Shown: positions 1 to 8,053, numbered from the stretch's first letter. The stretch is DNA of 23,269 nt from Acidobacteriota bacterium (GCA_030609975.1 JAUWSR010000012.1:1-23269); one strand, 5' to 3'. Notes: generated by a model not told the origin, from the letters alone. Numbers and translations are program-made.

Positions 1-1
1 C

Positions 2-1690
2 CCTGAAGAATTTCAAGCCAAGATGCCGGCCTTTGTGGATAAATACAAGGGAAAAGAGAGCCGGATGCTTTACAAATTTGATTACCGACTCATGCCCATG
101 ACACGGATTCACCTTCACTCGCAACTGCGTGGGGAACTTGAACCCGGAACTGATATGTCGACCCTCTATGTCTTCAGTGTAGTAGCACTCTTCATCCTGC
201 TCATCGCCTGCTTCAACTACATCAATCTGGCTACGGCCGGCAATACTGTCCGGGCTCAGGAAGTAGGGCTGCGAAAGGTGATCGGGGCAGAGCGATCTCA
301 ACTCATAAAGCAGTTTATGGGTGAGTCCTTTATCTTTACGTTTTTGGCCTTCCCCCTGACGCTTATTTTGGTGGAGCTCATCCTTCCGCTTTTTAATCGG
401 ATGTCCGGAAAGGCTTTAGCCTTGGCTTTCTCAGCCAATGGGACGCTGCTTCTTTTTATAGGTGGGATATTTGTTTTTGTGGCGCTGGTATCCGGCGCTT
501 ACCCCGCTTTTTTCATCTCGGCTTTCCAACCGGTCAACGTCCTTAAGGGGCGCTTTAAATCGGAGCTGAGCATCTCTTTTTTCCGTAAAACCCTGGTGGT
601 GACCCAATTCGTAATTTCCATCGTCTTTGTTATCTGCACACTGGTCATCACCAATCAGCTGCACTATATGCGGCATAAGAAACTGGGCTTTAATCACGAA
701 CAGGTTGTCATACTTCCCATCCATGAGCCCGAGATGCTCATGAGATACGAAACCATCAAGAATGAATTTCTTCGCAGCCCGGATGTTTTGGCGATCACCA
801 CCTCTTCTTATTCCCCCGAGAAGGGTACGTGGAGGCAGAATTATTGGAAGGAAGGTGCCCCCGAGAACTCCTATCCCATGATCAACTGGATTGCGGTGGA
901 TCATGATTTTCTGAAGACCTTTGAGATCGTACTTTTAGAGGGTCGGGATTTTTCGCGGGCATTTCCCCAAGATGTCAAAGGTGCCTACCTACTTAACCAA
1001 TCTGCAGCTAAGGACTTGGGTTGGGAGTTTCCGCTGGGAAAAGAGTTCACACTGGCCGAAAAAGGCAGTATTATCGGTGTTGTTAAGGACTTTCATTTTC
1101 GGTCCCTGCATCAAAAAATAGATCCCTTGGTGCTTTATATTTATCCTGAAGGCTTTTCTTACTTCTATGTGCGTATCCAGGGAGAAAACGTGGCGGCGAG
1201 CCTACAGAACCTTAAAAGGACCTGGGGCCGGGTCGCCGTGAGGCAACCTTTTGAATACTCTTTCATGGATGCAGAGTATAATCGTATGTACAAGGCGGAG
1301 ATGCGGCTGGGGAAAATCTTTAGTTATATGGCGGCCCTGGCCATATTCATTGCCTGTTTAGGGTTGTTCGGACTGGCTTCCTTTGCCGTGGAGCGGCGCA
1401 GCAAAGAGATCGGGATACGCAAGGTTTTGGGGTCTTCCTTCTCGGGTTTGGTGTGGCTTCTGTCCCGGGAATTCACCAAAGCCGTGCTGGTGGCCAATAT
1501 TGTCGCCTGGCCGGTGGCTTATGTGGTAATGAGCAGCTGGCTGCAGAACTTTGCCTTCCGTACACAAATTCAAGTCCGGGTTTTTCTTCTGGCTGCGGCC
1601 CTGGCCTTATTTATTGCCCTCCTAACCCTAAGCTTGCGCCTGATCCATGCCGCCCGCGCCAATCCCATCGACTCCCTCCGCTACGAATAA
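2..1690 (+). CDS. ABC transporter permease, FtsX/MacB-like (5' truncated by window edge)
   Basis: Membrane component of a MacB/FtsX-type ABC transporter, probably moving or releasing a lipid, peptide or drug across the inner membrane; the substrate cannot be told. The frame is open from base 2, so the ATG at 23 is internal and the gene begins upstream of the window. The visible part has a first membrane segment (VFSVVALFILLIACFNYINL) followed by the typical FtsX patch with VGLRKVIGA, two more helices, then a second half with a periplasmic domain and a repeat of the FtsX core (KEIGIRKVLGSS) ending in NPIDSLRYE. Having two FtsX cores in one chain fits the roughly 800-residue family in Acidobacteriota, Aminicenantes and Bacteroidota. 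No ABC ATPase gene is visible in the window. A REP-like palindrome starts 5 bases after the stop. Family assignment is firm; the transported compound is unknown. Confidence 0.9.
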   Translation, partial: PEEFQAKMPAFVDKYKGKESRMLYKFDYRLMPMTRIHLHSQLRGELEPGTDMSTLYVFSVVALFILLIACFNYINLATAGNTVRAQEVGLRKVIGAERSQLIKQFMGESFIFTFLAFPLTLILVELILPLFNRMSGKALALAFSANGTLLLFIGGIFVFVALVSGAYPAFFISAFQPVNVLKGRFKSELSISFFRKTLVVTQFVISIVFVICTLVITNQLHYMRHKKLGFNHEQVVILPIHEPEMLMRYETIKNEFLRSPDVLAITTSSYSPEKGTWRQNYWKEGAPENSYPMINWIAVDHDFLKTFEIVLLEGRDFSRAFPQDVKGAYLLNQSAAKDLGWEFPLGKEFTLAEKGSIIGVVKDFHFRSLHQKIDPLVLYIYPEGFSYFYVRIQGENVAASLQNLKRTWGRVAVRQPFEYSFMDAEYNRMYKAEMRLGKIFSYMAALAIFIACLGLFGLASFAVERRSKEIGIRKVLGSSFSGLVWLLSREFTKAVLVANIVAWPVAYVVMSSWLQNFAFRTQIQVRVFLLAAALALFIALLTLSLRLIHAARANPIDSLRYE

Positions 1691-1695
1691 GGGAA

Positions 1696-1787
1696 GGGGA
1701 CGGTTCTATTATTTTAAATGACTTATTCTCAGTCCGTTTTATAGTATTATAGAGACTAACTGAGTTTTAAAAAATAGAACCGTCCCC
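1696..1787. repeat. REP/RAYT-type imperfect palindrome
   Basis: A 15-base perfect inverted repeat bounds the element: GGGGACGGTTCTATT at 1696-1710 and its reverse complement at 1773-1787. Pairing continues inward with slippage (ATTTTAAA against TTTTAAAA), and there is an inner pair CTCAGT (1728-1733)/ACTGAG (1759-1764). The arms resemble the GGGGACGGTTCT-type ends of repeats often found with REP-associated IS200-like transposases (recalled knowledge, not searched). No transposase lies nearby, so this would be a non-autonomous copy. As RNA it folds into a long hairpin that could also terminate or insulate transcription between the permease and the next gene. Confidence 0.6.
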
Positions 1788-1840
1788 CTATTTGAATTTT
1801 TTGGTGAATTGGATTATGAATAGGGGCAGGAGAAAACAAC

Positions 1841-2722
1841 ATGAGTAAAAGGATACTTCGACTTTTGAGTCTTACAGCTTTGATTTTTCTGGTGGCTTTT
1901 CCTCTCTCTCTTCAACTCAAGCAAGAAGGAGCAGGTACTGTTGAGAAAGTCACGGATAAGGTTTTTTGTATCCAGGGTGAAACAGCCAACATCGCAGTCT
2001 TCTTAGGAAAGGAAGCTCTTTTGGTGGTCGATTCTGAATATCCCAAAACAGCTCCGGGCTTGCTGCAAAAGATCAGATCCATCAGTTCCCTCTCTATCAA
2101 ATATCTGGTCAACACCCACTACCATGGAGACCATACGGGAGGAAACTCCATCATCGGGGAAGGAGCGGAGATCATCAGCCACAAAAACTGCCAAGCTTCT
2201 TTCCTGCGTACGCTCAAGCCCGAAGACGACCCCAAGAGTAAAGGGGCTCCTCAGACGATCTTTGAAAAAGAGATGACCCTCAAGATGGGGGAGGATGCCG
2301 TGCGGCTCCTTCATTTCAATCCGGGACACACTTCCGGGGATACGGTGGTGGTCTTTCCTACGGCTGGGGTTCTGGTTGCGGGAGATCTCTTTTTCCACGG
2401 TATGGCTCCTTACATCGATGTCGAGGATGGCGCAGACACAGCCAACTGGGTCCTGACCATCCGCCAACTGGCTGAAAAATATCCCGATTACAAGATCATT
2501 CCAGGTCACGGTAAGGTGACAGATATGCAGGAATGGCTTAAATTTTCCGACTACTTGGAGTATCTGCGCAAAGAAGTGAAAAAAGCCATGGCAGCCGGAA
2601 AAACCAAAGAGCAGGCCCAGGAATCCATCGACACCTCCCGCTTCAGCTATATTGCAGATATCGGCCAATTTCTAACCAAAAAGGCCAACATCGGTTGGAT
2701 CTATGACGAACTTTCGCGATAA
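1841..2722 (+). CDS. Exported metallo-beta-lactamase-fold hydrolase
   Basis: Zinc-dependent hydrolase of the metallo-beta-lactamase superfamily, 293 residues, with an N-terminal hydrophobic signal segment (about residues 4-25), so probably periplasmic. All superfamily metal ligands are visible: HxHxDH as H93, H95, D97, H98 within NTHYHGDHTGG, then H163 (PGHTSGD), D182 (AGDLFF) and H223 (IPGHGKVTD). This pattern fits the subgroup sometimes annotated as cyclase or quinoprotein-relay-like MBL hydrolases rather than a true class B lactamase; the substrate is not predictable. AGGAG at 1830-1834 precedes the ATG. A weak -35/-10 pair (TTGAAT 1792-1797, TATGAA 1815-1820, 17-base spacer) sits just after the REP-like element, so the gene may have its own promoter. 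Confidence 0.88.
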   Translation: MSKRILRLLSLTALIFLVAFPLSLQLKQEGAGTVEKVTDKVFCIQGETANIAVFLGKEALLVVDSEYPKTAPGLLQKIRSISSLSIKYLVNTHYHGDHTGGNSIIGEGAEIISHKNCQASFLRTLKPEDDPKSKGAPQTIFEKEMTLKMGEDAVRLLHFNPGHTSGDTVVVFPTAGVLVAGDLFFHGMAPYIDVEDGADTANWVLTIRQLAEKYPDYKIIPGHGKVTDMQEWLKFSDYLEYLRKEVKKAMAAGKTKEQAQESIDTSRFSYIADIGQFLTKKANIGWIYDELSR

Positions 2723-2730
2723 TCGGCATT

Positions 2731-2759
2731 TTGACATTATCCACCCTCTATGCTAGTAA
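2731..2759 (+). promoter_or_regulatory. Candidate sigma70-type promoter for the NUDIX/QueG-like/radical SAM operon
   Basis: Consensus -35 TTGACA at 2731-2736, a 17-base spacer, and -10 TAGTAA at 2754-2759 preceded by an extended -10 TG (TGC at 2751-2753). The -10 itself is weak (about 3 of 6). It would give a leader of roughly 50 bases before the ATG at 2815. It also argues that the longer TTG-initiated frame beginning at 2731 is promoter DNA rather than coding. Confidence 0.4.
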
Positions 2760-2814
2760 CATTAACGTCTATCAGCCAAAACCTCTTATAACAGCATGGC
2801 GGAGAAGCATAAAC

Positions 2815-3360
2815 ATGGAATATATCACCATAGTTGATGAAGCCGGCAAGATTTTAGGAACCGAGGAAAAGATTAAATGCCACCAAGGAAAAGGCATCCT
2901 GCACAGCGCTTTTTTGATCATGCTGTTTAATGAAAAAGACGAAGTCATCCTGGCTAAAAGAAGTCAAGGAAAGATGTTGTGGCCGGATTTCTGGGACGGC
3001 ACTGTTGCCAGTCACTACGACCTGGAGACAGCTCGAGAGGAAAGAGTTAAGCAGCGAGTTTTTTATGAAACCGGGCTGGTTTGCCGGCAGATCGACGACC
3101 TCTTCCAATTCCGCTACCAAGCCGAATTCAAAAATGTGGGATCAGAAAACGAAATTTGTGATGTCTTTGCAGCAAGAGATATTCGCAGCGACCAGTTGAA
3201 TCACAATGATCTGGAAATTTCGGAATACAAATGTCTCGGAATCTCAGAATTGACAGAAAAGATCGCAGCGAACTCTCTGAAAATTACTCCCTGGTTTGTG
3301 ATCGCCTTTAGAAGATATCTTCAGATTGGAGAGGAGAGCAGTCCCTGCCTCAAAACATGA
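2815..3360 (+). CDS. Isopentenyl-diphosphate isomerase (type I)-like NUDIX protein, catalytic Cys replaced by Ala
   Basis: 181-residue NUDIX-fold protein resembling type I isopentenyl-diphosphate delta-isomerase, which interconverts IPP and DMAPP in the cytosol. Aligned by eye with E. coli Idi, the metal ligands are kept: H23 and H30 (CHQGKGILH), H67 (SH), E111 and E113 (ENEIC). So are the active-site Tyr (Y101), Trp (W160 in TPW) and the NUDIX Glu (E85). The catalytic cysteine that sits in VCGH of E. coli Idi is Ala65 here (VASH). The protein may be a NUDIX hydrolase or isomerase variant rather than a classical Idi. The start is chosen at ATG 2815, which has GGAG at 2801-2804; a TTG at 2731 would add 28 unlike residues. 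The stop overlaps the next start (ATGA at 3357-3360), so the two genes are translationally coupled. Confidence 0.8.
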   Translation: MEYITIVDEAGKILGTEEKIKCHQGKGILHSAFLIMLFNEKDEVILAKRSQGKMLWPDFWDGTVASHYDLETAREERVKQRVFYETGLVCRQIDDLFQFRYQAEFKNVGSENEICDVFAARDIRSDQLNHNDLEISEYKCLGISELTEKIAANSLKITPWFVIAFRRYLQIGEESSPCLKT

Positions 3361-4280
3361 CGACACTTGCCTGGGTCGGAGAGGTGATTGCGCGGTTGAT
3401 TCAGGAGTCTCCAGAGAATAGACTGGATGATTTCGGGGGCCAGCCTATTTTTGATGCTCCTCTAGTAGGAATCGCTGATGGAGATGATCCCTTGTTCAAG
3501 CATTTCCTTGAAGTCGTGAGCCATCAACATCTCCAACCTCGGCCTTTCCTTCAGCGGCATTCTCCTGAGGGAACGGATTTAACCCAGGTGAAGGTGATTT
3601 CTTGGGCCCTTCCTTTTGCTCAGGAAATTCGCCGCTCGAACCGAGGTCGGGACCTGCCTTCCCGGCTTTATTCCTTAGCTCGAAATAATGGAGGTGCTTT
3701 AATTTACAGAATGAATTCTCGCTTAGCTGAGATTCTGCATGCTCGAGGGATTACGGCTGTCGCTCCCACAACAACATCTGAATATGATGTGTTCCGCACG
3801 CCGGACCTTACCTTCAGTTCAACCTGGTCGGAACGGCATGTCGCCTACTGCGCGGGACTTGGACAATTTGGGTTGAACGGAGCCTTGATCACCTCTTTGG
3901 GTATAAACGTTCGTTTGGGAAGCATTGTTACCAATCTCCCCCTAAACCCAACTCCCAGGAACTATGACGACTACCGTGCCCCCTGCCTAGAAAACGAGGG
4001 GGAAAACTGCGGCCTGTGTTTGGACAAATGCCCGATAGAGGCCATCTCTTTACAGGGGCTGAACAAGACCCGATGCAATATCCAGCGTAAAGAGATTCGC
4101 CACAAATTTATGGACCGCTACCAAAATGAACTGCATCTGTTGCCAACCCCTATTCCCATCAACAGGCAGACCCGGAATAGGTTTTCATTGGGATGTGCTC
4201 TCTGTCAATGCGGTGTTCCCTGTGAGAGTAGGAATCCCTTTGGGATTCCCAAAGGAAATAAACGAAATGCTGGATATTAA
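3357..4280 (+). CDS. QueG-like (epoxyqueuosine reductase-related) double 4Fe-4S protein
   Basis: 307-residue cytosolic iron-sulfur protein. The central segment AYCAGLGQFGLNGALI (about residues 163-178), followed by LGSIVTNL, matches the cobalamin-binding core of QueG, the epoxyqueuosine reductase of tRNA queuosine synthesis. It is followed by a ferredoxin module: C210, C218, C221, C225P, then C240, and a second set C280, C283, C285, C289 in a CxxCxCxxPC-like arrangement, giving up to two 4Fe-4S clusters. The N-terminal half is divergent from canonical QueG and the C-terminal HEAT-like extension is missing. Its place between an Idi-like NUDIX protein and a radical SAM enzyme suggests a redox partner in that pathway rather than queuosine synthesis; this is inference. 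The start overlaps the upstream stop by ATGA and the end overlaps the next gene by 14 bases. Confidence 0.75.
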   Translation: MTTLAWVGEVIARLIQESPENRLDDFGGQPIFDAPLVGIADGDDPLFKHFLEVVSHQHLQPRPFLQRHSPEGTDLTQVKVISWALPFAQEIRRSNRGRDLPSRLYSLARNNGGALIYRMNSRLAEILHARGITAVAPTTTSEYDVFRTPDLTFSSTWSERHVAYCAGLGQFGLNGALITSLGINVRLGSIVTNLPLNPTPRNYDDYRAPCLENEGENCGLCLDKCPIEAISLQGLNKTRCNIQRKEIRHKFMDRYQNELHLLPTPIPINRQTRNRFSLGCALCQCGVPCESRNPFGIPKGNKRNAGY

Positions 4281-5370
4281 ACTCAAGCTCAAGGTCGGTC
4301 ATGCCAGCGAAAGGGCGTGGATGGAGCCCTCGCTCCTTAAAACCGTTTTCTGGAATATCACTTACGCATGCAATTATCATTGTGGAATATGTTTTACAGA
4401 TTCCGGCGAATCCATGCCTGATGAACTCACCACCCGGGAGGCTTTAGAGACGGTCGATAAGATCCATCATGCCGGGATCCGTGACCTGATATTATCAGGG
4501 GGAGAACCTTTCTTGCGGAAAGATGTGCTCGATGTCCTTGAGCACATGGCCAAATTCGGGATCTCCGTCCGTATCGCTTCCAATGGCAGCCTTCTGGATC
4601 CCACGACTCTACAGCGATTGCGGGATGAGACTCTTACCAAGTCCTTTCAGATCAGCCTGGATACTGTGGATGCAGATTTTTATGCACAATTCCACGGTAC
4701 TTCTGTGGCAAACTTTAAAAGTGTTTTAGAAAACCTGAGCAATATTCAGAAGTTGGGATTTCATACGACTATATCCGTCCGGCTTACGCCCCAGACTCTC
4801 GCCGGCATTCCACGCCTTCTGGATTTTGCCTCCCAGGAGGGAATTGCCACCGTCACGATACACTGCCCGGTCCACACACGACGTATCGCCGAGACTTTTC
4901 CTCAAGGGGAAGATGTATTCACTCGCTTAGAACCTGTCTTCGAACACTTTTGCAACCTGCCGCAGAAATGGCTGGTGGAGACTTACATCCCCTGGGCCGA
5001 ATATCATCCGGTCATCCGTCGTCTGCAGAAGCAGGTGCAAGTGATTAACCGCGGGTGCCGGGCGGGTCGAGACCGGCTGACGATCAATCCCACAGGCCTT
5101 ATCTCTCCCTGTGTTTGTATGGATATTCCCGAGGCCTATTTGGGCAATGTTAAAAACTCAGATCTTGAGTTTGTTTTCCAGAATTCTTCGTTGTGCAAAT
5201 TGTTTCGGAATCCACAGGAATATGGAATCTGTTCTGATTGTGGCAATCTGGCAAAATGCGGCGGCGGTTGCAGGGCCTCGGCCTTCGCCTTAACCGGACA
5301 GATTGATGGTCAAGACATGTCCTGTCCGGTCTGGCAATGCAGAAATCAAAAAGAAAGCGATCATCCATGA
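4267..5370 (+). CDS. Radical SAM protein with SPASM-type C-terminal cysteines
   Basis: 367-residue radical SAM enzyme that would cleave S-adenosylmethionine to start radical chemistry. The SAM-cluster motif CNYHCGIC provides C35, C39 and C42; the SAM-binding GGEP lies at 78-81. The C-terminal region carries C264, C282, C284, C310, C322, C325, C331, C335, C353 and C358, with CSDCGNLAKCGGGC resembling the auxiliary-cluster SPASM domain of PqqE/MftC/AhbC-type enzymes. Typical substrates of such enzymes are ribosomal peptides or tetrapyrroles; which applies here is unknown. The start is set at ATG 4267, with AAAGGAA at 4251-4257; the frame is open further upstream but lies over the conserved ferredoxin motif of the previous gene. 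It is the last large gene of a three-gene coupled operon. Confidence 0.88.
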   Translation: MLDIKLKLKVGHASERAWMEPSLLKTVFWNITYACNYHCGICFTDSGESMPDELTTREALETVDKIHHAGIRDLILSGGEPFLRKDVLDVLEHMAKFGISVRIASNGSLLDPTTLQRLRDETLTKSFQISLDTVDADFYAQFHGTSVANFKSVLENLSNIQKLGFHTTISVRLTPQTLAGIPRLLDFASQEGIATVTIHCPVHTRRIAETFPQGEDVFTRLEPVFEHFCNLPQKWLVETYIPWAEYHPVIRRLQKQVQVINRGCRAGRDRLTINPTGLISPCVCMDIPEAYLGNVKNSDLEFVFQNSSLCKLFRNPQEYGICSDCGNLAKCGGGCRASAFALTGQIDGQDMSCPVWQCRNQKESDHP

Positions 5371-5476
5371 TATCTCAAGTGACACCCAGCCTGTGGAAAC
5401 ACATTTACTAGGAGAGTATTTGGGGCAACCGGGATTTCTTCCTACGATATGGGGGCACCCCCTGAGTTATCGTTGA
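5306..5476 (+). CDS. Possible small protein of 56 residues overlapping the radical SAM gene
   Basis: An ATG at 5306 opens a +1-shifted frame over the last 65 bases of the radical SAM gene and runs to TGA 5474-5476. The non-overlapping part encodes about 35 residues, ending in a stretch rich in Gly, Pro and aromatics (LPTIWGHPLSYR). A small ORF next to a radical SAM/SPASM enzyme is where a RiPP precursor would lie, but there is no convincing ribosome-binding site, no Cys-rich core, and an open run of this length is expected by chance fairly often. It is unrecognised and offered only as a candidate. The rest of the gap, 5477-5585, shows nothing clear. Confidence 0.2.
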   Translation: MVKTCPVRSGNAEIKKKAIIHDISSDTQPVETHLLGEYLGQPGFLPTIWGHPLSYR

Positions 5477-5585
5477 AAACAAAGCAATTATCTTGAATAT
5501 CTAGCTTATTTATCCACTTATAGTTATGTTTTTAGGGGTAAAATGGGGCATCTAAGATACAGCAGGTTGAGATTTTTAAGTCGGC

Positions 5586-7994
5586 TTATTTATACGTAAA
5601 AAGGGCCGTTGCTGCACATGCATCAGATGCTCTGATCCGGACCCAATGAGCAGAATAGCCCGCCGGGAATTCATGTTTGCCGGTTTCTCCAGGCTTGACC
5701 TGGATCTTTTTATAAATAAACCAATCTCCCTGCGCCGTAATGTCCACTTCGATTTGGAACGTTACTGTGGTTGGGGCGTTGTGTGAAAGTTTAAGAGATT
5801 TTTGGTCATATCCGGTCATGAGGTAAGGATCGGAAGGCTCATTTGCCTTCACCTCAGTTTGCTTCCAGGGGCCGCCCTCTCCCTGAGGTTTTCCCAGGTG
5901 CCAGAGGTCATCCACGGTTCCGAACCAGAGTCCCGCCCTTCCATCTGTGCTGGGGACGAAGTGTCCGTCTTTTTCGGCCCCGACCGTGTTGCCGGAAAGC
6001 ACTAATAGACCTCGCCACGAGCAATAGTCATGGATCATCCGGTTGTGAGTGCAGACAGGTTTGATGCCGGCTATCCCTCCTGAAATGTCCCGCGGCAGTT
6101 CATAAAAGGTGCCGTGGCTGTTGATCAGAGCGCGTTCGGTCACCACTTCCCGCTGACCACGCGGCCAACCCATAGTGGTGGGATTGTCAAAGACAGAGGT
6201 TCCTTTGGGAAGACGAAAACGCCTCCCTTCTTGGTCGATAAGGATCACCGAGGACTCATCGATCTCAAAATCCGGTGTTTTGATCTGTATCTGTTCCTGC
6301 AACTCCTGCCAAGCTGCCGGATCGTCGATGGGCTTTATATTGAGATCTTTGTCTACAACATAAAATCCGACATCCTCGACGTGACCGTCGCTGCCAACGG
6401 CTTGGGCAGCAAACTCCAAGGTTCCCTGTCCATCTCCTCGCGGCCGGATCAGACCGAAAGAGGCACGAGGATCGGCTCCCGCGGCGGGCAAGCTGCTAAA
6501 GCTGAGCGAAGCCGGAGATGGTAGAGACTCGGGCTTATTCAGGTGCAGGAATGCTGTGGCTCCCTTAACCGTTTGGTCTGTTTTGATCCGCAGCCATTGT
6601 CCTGGGTTATCCGAGCTTAAGATATGATAGGTGTAACCGTTAGGAGGAACTTCGATCTCATTGTAGTGATTCCACTGGCCTTGTCCCAGCTCGTCGATCT
6701 CCAGTGCAAAAGTTACAGATTGTGAGTTTTTGTGTGCCAGGTGGATCACACTCCTGGAATAGCCGTTTATCAAAAAGGGAGCAGACGGGTTCTCTTTCTT
6801 CACTTCATCGTCCAACCAGACGCCTCCAAATCCCAAAACCGGGCCCTGGTCTCTGAGGTCTTGCGGCTGCAAAAACCAGAGGTTGGACTGAGCCTGTCCT
6901 ACAAAAGCGTTGTCAAACTTTGAAGCGTCGTTACATGCAAATACCAGTTGTCCCTCCCAGAGACAATAATCAACTATCATCTTAAGATAGGTCGATAGCG
7001 GCAGGATCCCAGCGGTGTTCTGGTGAGAAAAGGACTTGGGAAACTCGAAGAAAGTCCCATGCATGGTCATAAGCAAACGCCCGTTGTCGATCTCACGGAT
7101 CCGTGGCCATTCCGTGTGCCAGCCATGGCGGCCGTCATATGTAAAACTGGCTTTGGGCAGCCGGAAAGTAAACCATTTCCCGTTGTCCAGAAGTTTGAGT
7201 ATGATCGACCGTTCATCCCAACCGGTGGCCCAGATCGGATCTTGGATATCACTGTTGCCCTCGATCCCTCCCGGTCCCGTAACTTCGGTGTATTGCTGCT
7301 CTGCGATGATCTTCCAGGTCTGTTCATCCCATTCGGCCAAGCTTCCTGATGTCCGGATATCCGGATCCCTCCAACCGGATGTGCCATTGTTGGAGACAAC
7401 CAGACGATCTTGACCACTATAGGCTCCCTTGCCGTGGTAGCCCGGAATGAGGCTCGGCGTGCCTTCGATTTGGGTGTCCGGGTAGATAGTGTTGACTGCC
7501 AGCGTGTTGACATCAACTTCGTAGAGCCCTTCCTCCATCGTGAAAAAATAAACCCGCTCTGTAGGATTTTCAAGGTGACGAGCCGTAGCCGATAGGCGTC
7601 CCATCATGGTTTCTGGGGATATCACTCGGATGCCCCCATTTTTGTCTATAAAATAGGGTCCGATGATCAACTGCTTCGATTCCCTATGGATAAGTCGATT
7701 GGCCGGCGGTCCACCCACACTTTCGCTTCGGATCGTTAGGTTCAGCTGGGGATCGATCTCGTAGAGCCTGTCGTCACTGCCCTCCGGCCGGTGAGGAGAA
7801 TAAGTCACCGCCCACAAACGACCTGCCCATGGAACAACGGCTCCTATCCCACATTCGTTCTGACTGTTGAACATGGCGAGGTGGGGATAGATTCCACTGA
7901 TTTTCACAGGGCCTGTTTTAGATTTCTCTGAAGAACAGCTTAGAGAGCCGATTATCATTACGAGGCATAAGAGCCAGAACCTGAGCTTGCACAT
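5586..7994 (-). CDS. Large lipoprotein with internally duplicated domain, function unknown
   Basis: 802-residue exported protein. A short signal peptide ends in SLSC at Cys20, followed by Ser-Ser-Glu-Lys, a probable lipoprotein site although the -3 residue is not the usual Leu/Ala. Residues about 40-270 contain repeated short beta-type motifs (GRLWAVTYSP, LYEIDP, LYEVDVNTL) suggestive of a beta-propeller. Residues about 275-484 and 591-802 are clearly homologous to each other: RLPK, HGTFFEFPK/HGTFYELPR, IVDYCLWEGQLV/IHDYCSWRGLLV, then a beta-rich module with VTFALEID/VTFQIEVD and a final WLRI/WVRI. I do not recognise a characterised family; a sugar- or polymer-binding surface role is a guess. 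ATG 7994 is chosen over an upstream in-frame TTG (8012) because AGGAG lies 5 bases before it. It converges on the radical SAM operon. Confidence 0.8.
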   Translation of the reverse strand: MCKLRFWLLCLVMIIGSLSCSSEKSKTGPVKISGIYPHLAMFNSQNECGIGAVVPWAGRLWAVTYSPHRPEGSDDRLYEIDPQLNLTIRSESVGGPPANRLIHRESKQLIIGPYFIDKNGGIRVISPETMMGRLSATARHLENPTERVYFFTMEEGLYEVDVNTLAVNTIYPDTQIEGTPSLIPGYHGKGAYSGQDRLVVSNNGTSGWRDPDIRTSGSLAEWDEQTWKIIAEQQYTEVTGPGGIEGNSDIQDPIWATGWDERSIILKLLDNGKWFTFRLPKASFTYDGRHGWHTEWPRIREIDNGRLLMTMHGTFFEFPKSFSHQNTAGILPLSTYLKMIVDYCLWEGQLVFACNDASKFDNAFVGQAQSNLWFLQPQDLRDQGPVLGFGGVWLDDEVKKENPSAPFLINGYSRSVIHLAHKNSQSVTFALEIDELGQGQWNHYNEIEVPPNGYTYHILSSDNPGQWLRIKTDQTVKGATAFLHLNKPESLPSPASLSFSSLPAAGADPRASFGLIRPRGDGQGTLEFAAQAVGSDGHVEDVGFYVVDKDLNIKPIDDPAAWQELQEQIQIKTPDFEIDESSVILIDQEGRRFRLPKGTSVFDNPTTMGWPRGQREVVTERALINSHGTFYELPRDISGGIAGIKPVCTHNRMIHDYCSWRGLLVLSGNTVGAEKDGHFVPSTDGRAGLWFGTVDDLWHLGKPQGEGGPWKQTEVKANEPSDPYLMTGYDQKSLKLSHNAPTTVTFQIEVDITAQGDWFIYKKIQVKPGETGKHEFPAGYSAHWVRIRASDACAATALFTYK

Positions 7995-8024
7995 GTTTTC
8001 TCCTGATTCCAAAATTCAATTCTG

Positions 8025-8053
8025 CTTTTATCATATGAAATTCTTTGGGTCAA
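8025..8053 (-). promoter_or_regulatory. Candidate promoter for the duplicated-domain lipoprotein
   Basis: On the minus strand, -35 TTGACC (8053-8048) is followed after 17 bases by TAAAAG (8030-8025), which is preceded by TGA, giving an extended -10 arrangement. The -35 overlaps the left arm of the palindrome at 8051-8085, so a protein bound there would be placed to control this promoter. Confidence 0.3.

Noticed and set aside
2003..2668. 221-codon open frame on the minus strand
   Set aside because: Antisense shadow of the metallo-beta-lactamase-fold gene, which has all metal ligands.
2731..2814. N-terminal extension of the Idi-like protein from a TTG
   Set aside because: The extension does not resemble the family, the TTG is part of a consensus -35 box, and ATG 2815 has its own ribosome-binding site.
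5451..5462. GGGGGCACCCCC as an intrinsic terminator after the radical SAM gene
   Set aside because: The stem is only 4-5 bp with a minimal loop, and no T-run follows.
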